This document shows positions 47,948 to 57,937 of a DNA stretch of 64,000 nucleotides, piece after piece. The notes beneath the pieces were generated by a model, which saw nothing but the letters and a program-made list of their open reading frames with translations, did no database searches and was not told where the DNA came from. The DNA comes from Orientia tsutsugamushi (GTDB taxonomy: Bacteria; Pseudomonadota; Alphaproteobacteria; Rickettsiales; Rickettsiaceae): assembly GCF_900327275.1 (NCBI RefSeq), contig NZ_LS398548.1, positions 1,984,001-2,048,000 of the forward strand, in the 5' to 3' direction. The position numbers and the translations under genes are program-made. Each line of letters opens with the position of its first letter. Position 1 is the stretch's first letter.

Positions 47948-48040
47948 GGAGAGGTGGCCGAGAGGCTTAAGGCGGCGGTTTGCTAAACCGTTATACGGTT
48001 TAATATCGTATCAAGGGTTCGAATCCCTTTCTCTCCACCA
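47948..48040 (+). tRNA. tRNA-Ser (anticodon GCT)
   Basis: Class II tRNA. The acceptor GGAGAGG pairs with TCTCTCC. The anticodon loop TTGCTAA has GCT for AGC/AGU codons. There is a long variable arm (TATACGG...TATCGTAT) and a T arm AAGGG-TTCGAAT-CCCTT. CCA is encoded at 48038-48040. It lies in debris, isolated from other RNA genes; tRNAs are common integration targets, but I see no duplicated 3' end of this tRNA in the window. Confidence 0.97.
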
Positions 48041-48187
48041 GATCTAAAGAATAATTTATTAATACTTTAATATACCTGTTCAACTTAAAGAGTTGAATAA
48101 AAATCAATATTTGAATACAAGAGTTTAGATATATAGTCTAAGTGATTGCATTAGATGACGTCTTACTTTCTTCTCTACCAAATCCAT

Positions 48188-48424
48188 TATAGTCATTTAC
48201 AACGATGTTTGAGCATAGAAAGAAGCGATAAAAATTAATAGAATATGTTGGTTTTATAAAGTTACTTTTTTGCTACCTTATTCTCCAGATTTAAATCTGA
48301 TAAAAAAGTTTTACGCTGAGCTGATATGAAGCTGTGAATTAGAAATCAAATTACTCAATTTAGTAAATTTCATGAATCTATTATGGCTTTTTTCTATGCT
48401 CAAACATCATTGTAAATGACTATA
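48188..48424 (+). mobile_element. Internally deleted IS630-family element
   Basis: 237 bases bounded by TATAGTCATTTACAACGATG and ...TTGTAAATGACTATA. The plus strand retains the C-terminal DDE region of the transposase (TFLLPYSPDLNLIKKFYAEL then LEIKLLNLVNF), with a stop. It is a type B family member intermediate in length between the MITEs and the 349-base derivative at 35277. Confidence 0.82.
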
Positions 48425-48427
48425 TTA

Positions 48428-48642
48428 CCATATCAAATGGTTGCGATATAAACTTGCGAAATATTTCTTTTAGTCTTTTTAGCAGATAAGTTCGTGCTCT
48501 TATTCCAGGCTTTTTCTAAATTTCAGTTTTACATTGCTTAGTTTTCACTAGCATAAAATCAAAATCCAGAAAGCTAAATGTTTCACCATTCTTTAAATCA
48601 ACTGTTTTTATCTTTTCTTCGTTTAGTCCAACATTTATTCTC
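48428..48642 (-). pseudogene. Group II intron reverse transcriptase fragment
   Basis: On the minus strand INVGLNEEKIKTVDLKNGET then FSFLDFDFMLVKTKQCKTEI-stop. This matches the end of the RT domain (the segment usually like LNEEKTKIVDL...FDFLGF). There is no start and there is a stop in the middle. It is not a fragment of the 55.7-kb intron, because the corresponding part there reads LSKEKTRILHINEGFDFLGF. Confidence 0.65.
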
Positions 48643-48653
48643 AACAGTATAAC

Positions 48654-48681
48654 ATAACTGTTTTATTGTAGTTTAGCTATA
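48654..48681. repeat. Type C IS terminal repeat
   Basis: ATAACTGTTTTATTGTAGTT then TAGCTATA, the type C terminus, about 105 bases upstream of ndk. Confidence 0.6.
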
Positions 48682-48787
48682 TTATAACATAAGATGTTAT
48701 TTAAATAAATAATTACTAGAAATTAAACACTCAAAAATATATACTACTAACACTCTTACTATTATTATATTAGTTAAATTAAAGTTT

Positions 48788-49213
48788 ATGAACATGGAAT
48801 ACACTCTTTCAATTTTAAAACCAGATGTGATTAAAAGAAACATCATTGGAAAAGTTAATACCTACATAGAAAATTCTGGACTAAAAATTATAGCTCAAAA
48901 AACTCTTTTGCTTACTAAAGTACAAGCAGAAAATTTTTACATAATACATAAGAATAGAGCATATTATCAAAGTTTAGTGCAAAATATGACGTCTGGTCCA
49001 GTAGTAGTACAAGTATTATATGGCCTAAATGCTGTAAAAAAATACAGAGAAATCATAGGGGCTACTAATCCATGCGATGCTAAAAAAGGAACAATCAGAG
49101 GAGACATGGCAAAAAGTATCGATGAAAATACAGTTCATGGGTCTGATAGCTTAGAAAATGCTGATATAGAAATAAAATTTTTCTTTGCCTTGATTGAATA
49201 TGCATATCTTTAA
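48788..49213 (+). CDS. ndk: Nucleoside diphosphate kinase
   Basis: Transfers phosphate between NTPs and NDPs. 141 residues. [18 protein letters not shown] opens it and the phospho-histidine is in [20 protein letters not shown] near residue 117. The ATG at 48788 has a second ATG two codons later. It is an intact housekeeping gene in the middle of mobile debris. Confidence 0.97.
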   Translation: MNMEYTLSILKPDVIKRNIIGKVNTYIENSGLKIIAQKTLLLTKVQAENFYIIHKNRAYYQSLVQNMTSGPVVVQVLYGLNAVKKYREIIGATNPCDAKKGTIRGDMAKSIDENTVHGSDSLENADIEIKFFFALIEYAYL

Positions 49214-49368
49214 AATTAAATGCTTTTGTTATTGTTATGTTGATAATTAATATAGTAGTTTAGCCTAAGTTAAACGTAAAAATGTGATATGGCTAAATAA
49301 AAAAATATCAATAAGGGCATATAAACACTAGATTAAAATAAGGATATGACATGTATATAATATGTCTA

Positions 49369-49480
49369 TAGGTAAAGGTGCAAAGACATATTAAATATAA
49401 GGAAGAAGAAAAGTTAATTTTTATTAATATTTATAATCAATCTTTAACTTTAACTATAAATATTATTTGCAATATTTAAA
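49369..49480. repeat. Inverted copy of the 61540-61690 segment
   Basis: Reverse-complement similarity to 61540-61690 (for example TATTTATAGTTAAAGTTAAAGATTG here, on the minus strand, against TATTTATAGTTAAAGTTGAAG there). This copy lacks the extra AAGTTAATAA-type repeats found at 61588-61645. The surrounding stretch 49214-49482 has no gene. Confidence 0.6.
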
Positions 49481-49482
49481 AG

Positions 49483-50418
49483 TTAATAATCCATGTTATT
49501 TTTTACATTAACCACTTCTTCTTTTGATAACCCAGTAGTTTCAGAAATAAATTCAACTGAAAAGCCAGCTTTTAATAAGTTCCTTGCAAGCCCTTGCGCG
49601 GCTTCAGCTCTGCCTTTAGCTATGCCTTTAGTTTCACCAATCTCTATACCTTCATCAATATATTTTGCAGCAATAGTTCTCATAATATTACTTTTTTCTT
49701 CTTCAGATAAATACTTAGCCAGAACCTGCTCTAATTCTGGTTGCTGACTCTCTAGTAATTTAGTATCAGTATACCATAAAAATGATCGTAGGTAAATATA
49801 GCCTTTTTCTTTGTCAAGTATTAAAACATGTTTGAACTTTATTAGAAACTCTTCCCAAAGCTTTAACATATCTCGTTGATGAATGTGCTTTAGCATATAT
49901 TCGAGCATTCCGATATGCTTTTTCCTAACAATTTCATCATTCGACATACTTTGCAAATCGACTAATTGATAGTCAGAAGTCATTAATTGCTTAGCTATCA
50001 TTGAATCGGTAAATAAATCCCACAAATTCCTAGGTGCGTTGTAGACTTCTTTGCCGTTGTAGATCACTAAATTATACACTAATGGTAATTTAGTTTTTTC
50101 TTTCTTATGCCTTTCGCACAATAACAATGTGTATCTCCATAACCGCAGAGCTGTCCAATAATCGACGGTTGATTGAGCTTCAATTAATATATAAATAAAA
50201 GCATTGCCATGTTTTTTGGTGGCAACTCTATAGACGATATCGCTGTATTTTTTCTTTAACGATTCTTCTATATAACTCTCTTGCTCTACTTTTATTTGTG
50301 ATAAATCTATTAAACTCTTGAAATCCGTTGGTAAATAATACTCTAGAAATTCTTGTGCAGCCACTGGATCACTCATGATTGTCTTTGCTAATGAATCATG
50401 CTTTAATTTTTTTGTCAT
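49483..50418 (-). CDS. Rpn family nuclease/transposase-like protein (YhgA type)
   Basis: 311 residues of the Rpn (transposase_31/YhgA-like) family. HDSLAKTIMSDPVAAQEFLE at the start and the PD-(D/E)XK core KKYSDIVYRVATKKHGNAFI followed by YILIEAQS (D and ExQ) near residues 60-80. A middle helical domain follows and a C-terminal tail has GIAKGRAEAAQGLARNLLKA. It is a different subfamily from the gene at 41353. The start codon overlaps the TAA that ends the extended TraA-derived frame (TAATG), so it was probably coupled to that gene. Members promote RecA-independent recombination in E. coli; the role here is inference. Confidence 0.85.
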   Translation of the reverse strand: MTKKLKHDSLAKTIMSDPVAAQEFLEYYLPTDFKSLIDLSQIKVEQESYIEESLKKKYSDIVYRVATKKHGNAFIYILIEAQSTVDYWTALRLWRYTLLLCERHKKEKTKLPLVYNLVIYNGKEVYNAPRNLWDLFTDSMIAKQLMTSDYQLVDLQSMSNDEIVRKKHIGMLEYMLKHIHQRDMLKLWEEFLIKFKHVLILDKEKGYIYLRSFLWYTDTKLLESQQPELEQVLAKYLSEEEKSNIMRTIAAKYIDEGIEIGETKGIAKGRAEAAQGLARNLLKAGFSVEFISETTGLSKEEVVNVKNNMDY

Positions 50419-50570
50419 TAGTATAGAGATGACGATTTATTATACAATTCTTTAACATTTGTAATATCATTTTGTTTTTCTATACTATTATTTTCTGTTT
50501 GAGTAAGTTTGGTTGTTTCAACTGCCTTAGTCAGTTTAGTAATTTCAGGTTCTATAATGTCTCTAATTGA

Positions 50571-52433
50571 CTAGTCTCCACAACTTTGCAACAGATTATT
50601 AAAATCCCCATTTTCTGGTGGTTTGACTATACAAGTTATCGCTCCCTTCATTTCTAACGTTTTTGCAGCTTTAATTACAGTATTATTAGTTATAGGATTT
50701 TTGCTATCATTATCTGCTGCAATGATGATTTTTTCACCAGGAAATGGTGAATAATTTCTCAAATTCGAAATTCCTGCACTAGCAATGATATTACCTTTAA
50801 TGCCTGATTGCTGCAAGCTCAATGCTGTTTCAGCGCCTTCTGCTATAATTGTTATATTAGGGTCATTCGCATTTCGCTTTGCGATTGTTATGAACGATCC
50901 TCTGATTTTACCGAAAGATCTTCTGTTAATTGAAATATTCGCCTTATCTCCTGCCGAATTTAGATATACGGCCTGTACTCCGGTAATTTCTCCTTTTGAA
51001 TTTCTTGCAAATGCTGTAAATGCTGGATAATTTTCTCTCGTTTGAGTATCAAACAGTATACTTGCTTTTAAGTCTGAACTTGCAGTGCTTTTGTCAAAAG
51101 TAATACCACGATTTTCAAGATACTTTTTTACTATTTCAACTTCTGCGCTTGGGCTTGTATCTATCTCATAACCATGTATTCTGCTTGATCGTTCATACAA
51201 GTTTTGAACTTTTTCGATTTTAACACTTTCAGATTGTTGAGTGTATTGTTGAGAATCGTCAGTCTTAGGCGGTCTCTGATACTGTTGTCTAACGTTAGGC
51301 ATTCCAAGTATAGTTTTCAAATATTCCTTTGCCTCAAAAAAGCTGCATACTCTTTCTCTTTGAACCAGGGATAATAAATCACCCTTTTGTCCTGTACTAA
51401 AGTCATACCATTTTCCAGCGTACTTGCCCTCGGTGGTTACTTGTATTTTGCCAGTGTCTCCCAAACGTAATCTTCCGTGTCTAGATAGGCGCTTATTTGG
51501 ATCTCCAAGAAGATCACAAGCTATAGTGTCAGCTCTATAAGCTATTGCATCCTTCAATTTTTGTAGGTCTTCCTCGCTATTTGAATAATAATCGTTTTTT
51601 CTATAGTTTTGAGCAGATTGATATTGCCTTACTTCATTTGCTTGAACATCATTATTCTCCTCTTTTGAATTGATAGAGTCTGTCTTAGCTGTGCTAAGCT
51701 GCTCTATTAGGTTAGCAACATTTTTTGTAGCTTGCACATTGTAGTACAGCCGTACTTGCTCTGCATTCCCTATCATGCTTATGTTAGAACTTTCTATGCC
51801 TACACCATCATTATGAAGAACATATACATCTTTTTTGACAGCTGTTTGTGGGTTACAAACTGTTGTAGCATATCCATGTTTAAAGCTTATTTTATTCAAA
51901 TCAAAGCTTACCTCGTTTCCTGTATCTGTCTTAGCTACAAACTTATTTTCATCAATTGATACTAGAGTTGCAAATTCACTGTTTTGTATTTGTAAATCCT
52001 TATCGTTTGTTTGAAATACAATTCGGTCTCCAGCCATGTAGTTAGCATATTTTTTTGATTCAGCTCCTGAAATTAAAATGCTGTATTCTGTACCTTTCAG
52101 AGCACCATTTTCCTTCATGTAGTTTCTGATGTGTTGATTAATATTTTCAGCTTCTTTATGGCCAGCAATTATCAAACGATCCTGCAGCTCAAATTTACTA
52201 TTCTTCCAATCATTGATTAATTGGTTTATTGATTCTTTTAGAGTATTATCAGCTCTCAAGCTATTATTATCACTAAGTAGCACTATACCATCAGCAATAT
52301 CATCATTTATCAACTTTACAGCCACATTGTGGTTGCAGCTGTTAGCTTTAGAATTTTCTATATCTGTTTTTGAATTATGAATATTATTGAAATTATTTGA
52401 ATCATTGATTTTGTCAGTCATATAAAACCTCAC
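50571..52433 (-). CDS. TraA-derived primase-like protein (no relaxase, no Walker A)
   Basis: 620 residues. The N-terminal 200 match the helicase 1B/2B region of the TraA at 52687-55520 (GIVLLSDNNSLRADNTLKES, YMAGDRIVFQTNDKDLQIQN, ISFKHGYATTV), but the relaxase domain and Walker A/B motifs are absent. A CHC2-like part follows (GDTGKIQVTTEGKYAGKWYD, FSTGQKGDLLSLV), then a Toprim-like domain (IIAEGAETALSLQQSGIKGN then FPGEKIIIAADND). It ends at TAG 50571-50573, yet the same frame stays open for about 50 more codons (SIRDIIEPEITKLTKAVETT...) to a TAA at 50418-50420. The ATG is at 52422 (MTDKIND); the upstream residues MRFY are unlikely. The leader is duplicated at 34770. Confidence 0.78.
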   Translation of the reverse strand: MRFYMTDKINDSNNFNNIHNSKTDIENSKANSCNHNVAVKLINDDIADGIVLLSDNNSLRADNTLKESINQLINDWKNSKFELQDRLIIAGHKEAENINQHIRNYMKENGALKGTEYSILISGAESKKYANYMAGDRIVFQTNDKDLQIQNSEFATLVSIDENKFVAKTDTGNEVSFDLNKISFKHGYATTVCNPQTAVKKDVYVLHNDGVGIESSNISMIGNAEQVRLYYNVQATKNVANLIEQLSTAKTDSINSKEENNDVQANEVRQYQSAQNYRKNDYYSNSEEDLQKLKDAIAYRADTIACDLLGDPNKRLSRHGRLRLGDTGKIQVTTEGKYAGKWYDFSTGQKGDLLSLVQRERVCSFFEAKEYLKTILGMPNVRQQYQRPPKTDDSQQYTQQSESVKIEKVQNLYERSSRIHGYEIDTSPSAEVEIVKKYLENRGITFDKSTASSDLKASILFDTQTRENYPAFTAFARNSKGEITGVQAVYLNSAGDKANISINRRSFGKIRGSFITIAKRNANDPNITIIAEGAETALSLQQSGIKGNIIASAGISNLRNYSPFPGEKIIIAADNDSKNPITNNTVIKAAKTLEMKGAITCIVKPPENGDFNNLLQSCGD

Positions 52434-52686
52434 CTTCGCGTCACTAAATTGTTTTGCGGTATAAATATTTGCTATTTTTACCGTTTGAATTATAATTTTA
52501 TTGCTAAGTGATTATTGGAATAGTTTTTTGTTATACTAATCTTTCCAAAGTTCCATCTTTTTCAGTATTTTCTTAGTGGATAGGCATAATGCGAATTGCA
52601 AACATCACTGTGAGCTGTTATGTATAGCTCATTTTGTAATTCGCCATGTGAATGAATAGCTTACATTCAATTTTCGATCGTAAGAA
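52434..52686. other. Gap between the two TraA-type genes
   Basis: 253 bases. The right-hand 5' leader (52434-52505) of the downstream gene is conserved with 34770-34860. The rest has no gene. An apparent helix AGCTGTTATGTATAGCT at 52612-52628 is weak. Confidence 0.4.
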
Positions 52687-55520
52687 CTATCTCCTAAGTC
52701 CAATTTTTTGAGCTATGTCAGTTTTCACCACTTGTTCAGACTCTGTTTTTACGTTCTGAGTATTAATTAACTTCATGATTTCAGGTATCATAAGCTCCTT
52801 AACAGCTATGGCTCCTTTATTTTTTAGCATTTCGTTAAAATCTTCACCTTCTGAATGAATTACGATGCTAGTAATTGCTCCTTTGCTTGTCAGTACTTTT
52901 GCAGCCTCGTTTATAGTGCTTACATATTCTTTATTTTGTTTATCATTATTTGCAGCTATAAGAATCTTTTCTCCTTGAAATGGTTGATAGTACTTCAAAT
53001 TATTTACATTTGAGCTATATACCATTCTGCTATCAATGCCAGCTTCCTGAAAACTTGATATCGTTTTTCCTTCTGCTGACAGAATGGTTACATCATAATC
53101 ATATTGTCTTTGTTCTTTGATGTGCATAAATAATGGAGTAGAAATATCTTTGGTTGTGCATTGCTTTATGCTATTCTCTTGCTGGACTTTTTCTACTTTA
53201 GCTTCTTGCTCTGGTTTAGCGGTAAAATGATAATATTCTTCATTCACATGAGATCTATCATTGATATCATTGATTATAGACTTAAACCAGTTTTCGATTT
53301 TACTAAAAACAGTTGTTTTTGTCCGTGCTTTTTCCAAATCATGAGCAGTTTTTAGAGTTATGCTAGCTGATTTCTCATTTGGTCTGCTGAGCTGATTTAT
53401 TAAGCTGTTAATGCTTTTAGTTGCTTCATTATTGCAATATAACTTTAAGCTCTTTATATGCCTTGTCATAGCTACGTATGAGCTGCTTATATTACTTACT
53501 CCATTATGCAAAACGTATACATCTTTTATAGAAGCTCCCTGGACCTTATAAACAGTACTTGCATAGCCATGTTTAAATTGTATTTTACCGAATCAAAACT
53601 CACTTCTTTTCCTGTGTCTGTCTTAGCTATAAATTTATTTTTACTAACCGAAGTTAAAGTTGCAAATTCACTATTTTGTATTTGTAAATCCTTATAGCTT
53701 TTTTGAAATACGATTCTATCTCCTGCCATATATGACTTTTTCCTTCCATCAATAGAACGCTCATATTCTGTGCCTTTTAGCGTACCATTTGCTTTTAACA
53801 AAGACCTAATACTTGAATTAAGAATGTCGACATCTTTATTACGTACTGTAATTACCAATTTTTCATGTGGTTTAAATTTGCTTAGACTCCAGTTGTATAT
53901 TAATTTACTCATTGAGTCCTGCAACGTATTATCAAACCTAACGCTGTTATTTTGCCTCAGTAAGGTTATACCGCTTAAAATATTACTCTCAGCAAACTCC
54001 ATTGCTGCTTCTCTGCTCCAGTTTTCACTTTGTCTGCGAATATCTATTAAAACATGTGAACCGAAATTATTACTCAGCATCTCAAACATTCCGCCTCTTT
54101 CTATTGAAGCTAGCTGTTTTTCATCTCCAGCGAGTATCAGTTGACAATAATTGTTTCTAACTACTCTAAACAGCTCTGCATAAGCTTTAGTACCTACCAT
54201 TCCAGCTTCATCTACTACTATTAAGCTGTCTTGCATAAAAATTTTTTTTCGATTATATAAAAATCCTTTTACTGTATAGACCTCTGTATAACCTTTGCTC
54301 CTCAGCTCTGATACTGCCTTATGAGTAGGAGCAAGGCCAATAACTTTTTGTCCACGATTTGTTGCGAGCTCATGCGCTTTTATTAAAACATAAGATTTTC
54401 CTGTACCAGCTCTTCCTCTTAAGACTCTAACTCCACTAGTGCTAAGCAAAATATGCCTTAGAGCTTGTTTCTGTTCTTCACTAACATTTGCTAGACCTTC
54501 GATATCACTTTTAAGATTGTAAATATCGTTGTAATAAACCTGATTATTGATTTTATTAGCTATTCTGATTATTCTCGTCTCCTCATTTCGAACCTCAATT
54601 GTCGTAAAATATTTGCTACTTTCACCATCATCATGATATAACTCTAGTATTCTATTTGAACTAAGCACTTGCTGAACTAACAGTTCCCTTTCTGCTTTCG
54701 CTGAATATAGTATATCTTGAACAGCTTTTTCAACATCCTGCTTAGTAAAAATAGATTTGTAATGTGTTATAGAATCTGTTATTACGTCAGCATCATTAAT
54801 AATCTTCAAATGAGCCTCTTTACGTAACTCATTTTCATTTACTACTTCATTAATTAAATTCCTAATTCTACGAGGTCCAATATGCTTTCCAGGTACTTCG
54901 CTTGTCTCGTCAACTCTATATGGTAAGCCTAATTCAGCGAAATATGCATTAGTTTCTTCTTTTGCTATTTCATGAATCATCTTGTGATCTTTAATAATAC
55001 GCCACTGACCTTTTACTGTTATAAATTCAGCCTCTAAGTCAACAGCTTTATCACCCAATTCTTCACCATTCTCTTTAAATCTTCTTGTAGTAACCAATAT
55101 ATGTGCATGCCAGTTTTTATCTCCTGTTTGAGGCTTATGAATGTCTATCTGTACTCCAAGACCATTTTGCACCCATTCCATTGCATCAACTATTCGATGA
55201 GTTAGTTCTATTCTATGCTCTAAATTTAGCTCCTTCGCGTCTGGCAATGCTATTACTATATCCTTCAACAACTTACTATTTTCTCTTGTTTCTGTTCGTT
55301 CTACCTCATTCATTAATGTTTGAATATTCTTGAAGTCTTGATTTACATAATCCGGTATCAGCACTGTATGATATACGTTATCTTTCTTATGAGAGAAGTT
55401 ATACCTTATACCTGTCTGCTTATTTTTAACAATAGTTCTTGCATTATACGCTGCCTTACGACAACTATCACCTCCTGTACTTCTACTTAAAAATTCAACC
55501 CTTGTAAACTGTATAGCCAT
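52687..55520 (-). pseudogene. traA: TraA conjugal relaxase-helicase, one frameshift
   Basis: Ti-type TraA. The N-terminal MobA/MobL (MOBQ) relaxase starts MAIQFTRVEFLSRSTGGDSC at 55520 (the upstream MRIGIE is ignored). A candidate catalytic tyrosine lies near residue 25 (KAAYNAR) and the HUH-type HAHILVTTRR near 138. The helicase follows with Walker A LRGRAGTGKSYVLIKA near 372, Walker B LIVVDEAGMVG near 435 and GDEKQLASIE. Near 53585 (GATTCGGTAAAATACAATTT on the coding strand) a one-base indel turns KIQFKHGYAS into YNLNMAM and a stop. The remainder (52687-53511) resumes with VLHNGVSNISSSYVAMTRHI and a Toprim-like end (YYQPFQGEKILIAANND). The first 660 residues are still one open frame and could yield a relaxase-helicase without its C-terminus. 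Confidence 0.88.
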
Positions 55521-55634
55521 CTCAATACCAATTCTCACCTGAGTTTTAAGTTAGCATGGTTTTTTTGATTTTGCTAGCATAAACTTCTTTTTTTTTTAAC
55601 ATTCAATCGGTTAATGAGTACTCATTTTTTAGCA

Positions 55635-55669
55635 GCAATCTTTATAGATTGCATATTGCGTAGTGCGAC
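55635..55669. other. Hairpin plus GTGCG motif, candidate oriT remnant
   Basis: GCAATC-TTTATA-GATTGC is a perfect 6-bp stem with a 6-base loop, followed by ATATTGCGTAGTGCGAC. MOBQ relaxase sites such as that of RSF1010 are a short inverted repeat followed by a TAAGTGCG-type nick region, and in Ti plasmids oriT lies between divergent traA and traC/D. The position (about 115 bases upstream of traA) fits. The GTGCGAC is also the 5' consensus of a group II intron, so the motif is ambiguous. Confidence 0.35.
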
Positions 55670-56221
55670 ATGAGGTCGCTCAAACAGAGACTACAGAAAT
55701 GTAGCAAGGTTGCATTTAAACCTTAGTTACCGCTATTGCGGTGCGAGATTGGTAACGGTCTTGTACTAAGCGCGATAGAAAGCCTAACTAAAGTACTAAT
55801 CTGGATGGGAAATAGGGGCAAGGTAAAGTTAAAATTGGTTAAACGAAAGTGAATCTTCGTATGGAAAATATCGTCAATGCAGAAGCAGATACTCCAGATA
55901 AATTCTGTTATAAGGATAAAGCTGAAAAGCTTAGCTGTAAGAAGGAATACGCAGCCTTCTTTAAAAATGCCAGCTCCTCGGTATAAAGAAGATAACCAAC
56001 TTAACGTCTCTCTGATGAGTGAAACATGGTAAGCCTATTATTAGGCAACTGATAGTAGGTAAGAGAGGTCTTAGAAAGCAAATGACACTAAGTCGAAAGA
56101 CTACAGAAATTAATAACTGAGTGTATAGGCATTTATATGCTAATCAGAAATGATGCTAACTTAAGACTGGTGATTTACCCTAAATAGGTAAACAAGATTA
56201 TGAATTAATTGGAAAAGTTGG

Positions 56222-57937
56222 ATGCTAAACGCAAATGTAACAATTGAGACTAAAGATAATTTCAAGAAAATCTATTGGCATTCAATAGACTGGAAAGAAA
56301 TTATACAAAAGGTTAATAATCTTCGTAGACGTATTTATAGGGCATCTGCAAATGGTAATATGAAGTTAGTACGTAACTTACAAAGATTGATGTTAAAATC
56401 AAGAGCAAATAGGTTACTTGCTATAAGACGTGTTACTCAAATCAACAAAGGACGAAAAAGTCCTGGAATTGATAAAATAGTTGTTAAGACAGATAAAGAA
56501 AGGAGTCTGTTGATGGAAAAGTTAGCAGATAATAATCTATCATCTGTAAAACCGATTAAGCGTGTATACATACCAAAAAGTAATGGCGAATCTAGACCTT
56601 TAGGCTTGCCAACTATTGTGGATAGGTGTAGACAGGCTGTTGTAAAATCAGCACTTGAACCATATTGGGAAGCTAAGTTTGAAGGTTGCAGCTATGGCTT
56701 TAGACCTGGACGTAGCGCTCACGATGCAATACAGAGAATATCTGGTATTATTCGACATGGAACCAATAGAAATTGGATATTAGATGCTGATATTAAAGGA
56801 GCATTTGATAATATTGATCATAATTTTCTTTTGAAAATTATAGGAAATTTCCCTGCTCGTAATTGGATTCAAGCATGGCTTAAATCTGGTGTAATGCAGG
56901 ATTATCAAATTATCAAAACAACAGCTGGTACTCCACAAGGTGGATTAATTTCTCCATTACTTTTAAACATAACTCTTCATGGAATGAGTGATATACTTAA
57001 TATTATCTATAATAAGTATGATCACCTATATTCTAAATCCGAATATGCTTTAGTGAGATACGCTGATGATTTTGTCGTTTGCGCTAAGTCAGAAAGCTCA
57101 TGTATCAGAGCCAAAAGTATTATTAATGATTGGTTAAGTATTAGAGGCTTAGAATTGTCAAAGGAAAAAACCAGGATACTTCATATTAATGAAGGTTTTG
57201 ATTTCCTTGGATTTAATATTCGACAATATAAAACCAATAGTACAAGAAGAGGTGTAGCTCTACTAGTTAAACCGTCTAAAGACTCTATAAAGTCGTTTAA
57301 AAAACGAATGTCAATAGAATGGAAAAAAAGTTTCTCATGGAATATTGATAGAATAATTGATAATCTAAATTCTAAAATATTTGGATGGTGCAGTTATTTC
57401 AACAAAGTTGTGTCCAAGAAAATTTTTTCCAATTTAGACTGTTGGATGTGGATTTAGCAAGCAAGATTCGTATGTAGAAAACATCCTAAAAAATCTTGGA
57501 AATGGCTTAAGAAAAAGTATTGGGGTCGCATTAAAGGCAGAAATGATAATTGGGTCTTTATGAATAAAGATCTATATCTATGGAAATTACAATGGACAAC
57601 GATTAAACGACATATTCTTGTTAAAGGTAAATCTTCTCCTGATAATTCAAAACTTAGAGAATATTGGCATAAACGTCAGGCTGATAGCCCTAAGTATTTG
57701 TTTAAATCTAGGCAGATTCTTTGGCGTAGACAAAAGGGTAAATGTCTTGTTTGTTTTGATTTAATAGATAATGGTGAAAGTGTTCATGTACATCATATAA
57801 CACCTATAAGATGTGGTGGCACTGACCATATTAACAATTTGTGCTTATTGCATGAAAACTGCCATCGACAAGTACACAGTAATCGCGGACAACTTATTGC
57901 AGCTGTTTGTAAATTGCTTGAGCCGTATGCGGAGTAA
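56222..57937 (+). pseudogene. Group II intron maturase (RT-X-HNH) with one amber codon
   Basis: One frame interrupted only by TAG at 57455-57457, in LDCWMWI-stop-QARF, where tryptophan is usual (IWQ). Domains: RT with INKGRKSPGIDKIVVK, YIPKSNGESRPLGLPTIVDR, GCSYGFRPGRSAHDAI, the catalytic VRYADDFVVCAK near residue 280 and FDFLGFNIRQY. The maturase X domain follows. After the stop comes an HNH endonuclease with zinc-type cysteines (CLVCFDLI, HVHHITPIRCGGTDHINNLC, HENCHRQVH). Without suppression only the 411-residue RT part is made. A trans-acting maturase from another copy could still splice the RNA. Confidence 0.88.

Noticed and set aside
47948-48040. tRNA-Ser as the RAGE attachment site
   Set aside because: No duplicated tRNA 3' end or integrase gene was found in the window, so there is no support beyond position.
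50439-50444. -10 like TATAAT upstream of the Rpn gene on the minus strand
   Set aside because: It falls inside the extended reading frame of the TraA-derived gene, whose TAA overlaps the Rpn start; translational coupling explains the context better.
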